Positions 14,615-16,165 of a stretch of DNA of 16,165 bases are shown here, in pieces (the stretch's first letter is position 1; every line of letters begins with the position of its first letter). Source of the DNA: an uncultured Fibrobacter sp. GTDB taxonomy: Bacteria; Fibrobacterota; Fibrobacteria; Fibrobacterales; Fibrobacteraceae. The stretch spans positions 1-16,165 of the forward strand of contig CAKUXP010000040.1 in assembly GCA_934700345.1 (NCBI GenBank), given 5' to 3'. The notes below the pieces were generated by a model, which was not told where the DNA came from, made no database searches, and saw only the letters and a program-made list of their open reading frames with translations. The translations under genes and the position numbers were made by a program.

Positions 14615-15838
14615 CTAATCCTTGATACAGCGGATGGGACTTAGGTGGTGTTTAAAACCAGAATCCAATCCAGCAGCCTGCGAAACTTTCGCAATACGAA
14701 TATATTGATTATTTGAAGTCATCCTAGGAATCCAATACCCTGTATAAACGGCATCCTCTGTCGGAAGACTTTCAAACCCAAAAATGTCGGAACCGTTTGA
14801 AATTCTCCAACCCGTCGTTGATTTCAACGCAGCAGCCAATAGAGTGGAATCCCGATTGCCAATTTGCCCCCTAACAAAATCAAACAAGGTATTCCATTCA
14901 GTAGTATCCGGCAAATGCCAACCGTCCGGACAAATTCCTCGAATGGGATATGTAGGTGAACACGATTCCACATTGCCGCACCCTTTGCCGTTTTCAGAAA
15001 AAATCGCAGCGGAATCCATCGCAGCGGACCAATGATAAAGACGACCGTACCTTGTTTCGTAATATTCTTCAAGATCTTTCACGGTGTCCGGCATATAGGC
15101 ATAGTTCAGGTTTTGCGCCATCCAAGTCTGCTCGCCTATTTGAACCATACGATAAATTTGGTCGTCGCGCAAGTCCTTGAAAAAACCGTAAAGTCTTTCA
15201 TTGTGACAAACTTTTTCCGTCGGATTGAATTTACTCCCGTTACAAAGCGCATAATCATAGACAGAATCCTTAAAGCAAAAATTCTCCGACAGGTCGTAAA
15301 CCTTTCCGCCGCAGAGCGAAACCGCCGAATCCGCCACACAAAAACTTTTCGCCGGGTCAAAAGGCTTGTTCCCGCAAAGCGCCTTGTACAAAGTAACCGA
15401 GTCCCTTCCACAGATTTGCAGGATCGTCCCGTCGCCGTTGTCCGCGAACGAGCAAGTTTCGCCGTCTTTTCCCGCCGATCCCTTTTCCCCGTTGAAAATC
15501 ACCCCGACTGAATCGCCGCCGCAAACAACCTTGTAACCCGAGCTGTCAACAAGAAGTTCCACCGTGCACGATGTTCCATCTTTTCCGTCAGAACCGTCCT
15601 TGCCTTCCGCCGAAACATTTTTCCAAGCAGAATCCGCACAAACAAAGACCGCGTTTTCCTTTTGCGCGAACTTCATCTCGCCCGAACGTTCCGCCGTGCA
15701 CTTTCCGAGCGAATCCGCAGACGCCACGACTTCCAGCCCGGAAGTTTCCTGCGTTATATTGGTTACTTTCGTCACGTCGTCGCCGCAGGCGGCAAGGAAC
15801 ATCGCAGTTAAAACGGCAAGCACGAAACATTTTTTCAT
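14615..15838 (-). CDS. FISUMP-domain lipoprotein, Fibrobacter type
   Basis: This 407-residue protein starts with a lipoprotein signal whose lipobox is LAAC, giving lipidated Cys18, so it is anchored in the envelope. Collagen-like triplets follow (GKDGSDGKDG at 79-88, GEKGSAGKDGE at 117-127). Then come three Cys-x11-Cys modules at 155-167, 176-188 and 199-211, each with an aromatic-D/N pattern (KPFDP, KVYDL, SKFNP). The C-terminal half from about 222 (QIYRMVQIGEQTWMAQNLNY region, then GICPDGWHLP and a final HHLSPIRCIKD) is the FISUMP domain, a family expanded in Fibrobacter succinogenes and of unknown function. The ATG at 15838 has AAGGAT 10 nt upstream. Surface attachment or fibre-related roles are guesses. 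Confidence 0.9.
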   Translation of the reverse strand: MKKCFVLAVLTAMFLAACGDDVTKVTNITQETSGLEVVASADSLGKCTAERSGEMKFAQKENAVFVCADSAWKNVSAEGKDGSDGKDGTSCTVELLVDSSGYKVVCGGDSVGVIFNGEKGSAGKDGETCSFADNGDGTILQICGRDSVTLYKALCGNKPFDPAKSFCVADSAVSLCGGKVYDLSENFCFKDSVYDYALCNGSKFNPTEKVCHNERLYGFFKDLRDDQIYRMVQIGEQTWMAQNLNYAYMPDTVKDLEEYYETRYGRLYHWSAAMDSAAIFSENGKGCGNVESCSPTYPIRGICPDGWHLPDTTEWNTLFDFVRGQIGNRDSTLLAAALKSTTGWRISNGSDIFGFESLPTEDAVYTGYWIPRMTSNNQYIRIAKVSQAAGLDSGFKHHLSPIRCIKD

Positions 15839-15900
15839 CGGCGGTTATCCTTCTGGGGGTATTCCGGGACGTCTGAGGCAAGATTGTGAAAGCTTCGTTT

Positions 15901-15930
15901 CAAATATAAGTTTTTCGATCGGATTTTCAA
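15901..15930 (-). promoter_or_regulatory. Putative promoter of the FISUMP lipoprotein
   Basis: On the minus strand TTGAAA (15925-15930) and TATATT (15903-15908) are 16 bp apart, and the box reads TATATTTG, an exact TAnnTTTG match. It ends 62 nt before the ATG, allowing a leader of about 55 nt. Confidence 0.6.
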
Positions 15931-16005
15931 AGTCTTTTCTTTTAATTGTGTCTGATTTTTCGAGAATTGAGCTTATTTTATTATTAAAGGGACAAGAAAC
16001 ATGGG

Positions 16006-16087
16006 AAGCGGGACATCGTAGCGAACCGGAGGATGACCGTGTGCAGAATCGATTTGCTTAAAAATTTTCTCATCCCGCGTCCCGCTT
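16006..16087. repeat. Inverted repeat spanning 82 bp
   Basis: AAGCGGGAC (16006-16014) and GTCCCGCTT (16079-16087) are exact 9-bp complements enclosing 64 bp. The right arm is preceded by a partly repeated ATCCCGC. It could close a structured RNA or be the edges of a repeat element. Confidence 0.4.
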
Positions 16088-16101
16088 AACAAAAGAGATA
16101 C

Positions 16102-16120
16102 CCGCCGGCGAAGCCGGCGG
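16102..16120. repeat. GC-rich hairpin at the right edge
   Basis: CCGCCGGC and GCCGGCGG form a perfect 8-bp stem around GAA. It recalls the hairpin at 35-55, which also has a CCGGC/GCCGG core and a nearby TGAAGAA (here on the minus strand). It may be a dispersed hairpin or a terminator. Confidence 0.55.
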
Positions 16121-16165
16121 TTCTTCATATGCGGGCCCTGCCCTAGGATGCCAGCTACGCGTCAC

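Larger units (their letters stand above)
15839..16165. other. Intergenic region upstream of the FISUMP lipoprotein
   Basis: These 327 bp hold the lipoprotein promoter and 5' leader (about 15839-15930) and then no open frame I can support. From about 16000 the composition becomes GC-rich and inverted repeats appear (16006-16087 and 16102-16120). It might encode a small RNA or belong to a dispersed repeat, but I cannot show either. Confidence 0.5.

Overview
The window most likely comes from a Fibrobacter-type bacterium (phylum Fibrobacterota). The strongest pointer is the lipoprotein at 14615-15838. Its C-terminal half has the FISUMP domain, the 'Fibrobacter succinogenes major paralogous domain'. 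It also has the collagen-like GKDG/GEKG triplets and Cys-rich repeats usual in that group. Several genes carry a TAnnTTTG-like box upstream, which resembles the -7 element of the related Bacteroidota. I saw no rRNA, tRNA, CRISPR array or insertion sequence. This looks like ordinary chromosome with one AT-rich, probably foreign or decaying insert at about 2600-3580.

Layout. Positions 1-114 hold a perfect hairpin and the glgP terminator. Glycogen phosphorylase (115-2595, minus) breaks down storage glycogen. An AT-rich intergenic region with two palindromes (2596-2962) leads to an unrecognised 203-residue ORF (2963-3574, plus). An Fsr-type MFS exporter (3612-4817, plus) ends 7 bp from a convergent two-gene unit. 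That unit is a 2x[4Fe-4S] ferredoxin (6003-6191) and a geranylgeranyl-reductase-family flavoprotein (4825-6006), overlapping as GTGA. Next come mscL (6253-6702, minus) and a divergent EamA transporter (6777-7652, plus). The transporter ends 3 bp from a second convergent unit: a DksA/TraR-type zinc-finger protein (8666-9136) followed by a SIR2-like protein (7656 to about 8645) that seems to start at CTG.

The right half holds an aldose-1-epimerase-like enzyme (9265-10230), rubrerythrin (10367-10906), a MATE transporter (11013-12374) and a secreted HtrA-like serine protease with a duplicated N-terminal module (12468-13826), all minus. A flavoredoxin-type flavin reductase (13979-14551, plus) and the FISUMP lipoprotein (minus) follow. 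The window ends in inverted repeats.

Together these are mostly single genes or two-gene units: carbon storage and sugar handling (glgP, epimerase), oxidative defence and anaerobic redox chemistry (rubrerythrin, flavoredoxin, ferredoxin with reductase), osmotic protection (mscL), three exporters or transporters, and two envelope proteins. The least ordinary points are a set of apparently leaderless genes with TAnnTTTG-like boxes 4-9 nt before their ATG, the CTG-started SIR2-like gene behind a DksA-like regulator, the internal duplication in the protease, and the orphan AT-rich ORF with its flanking palindromes.
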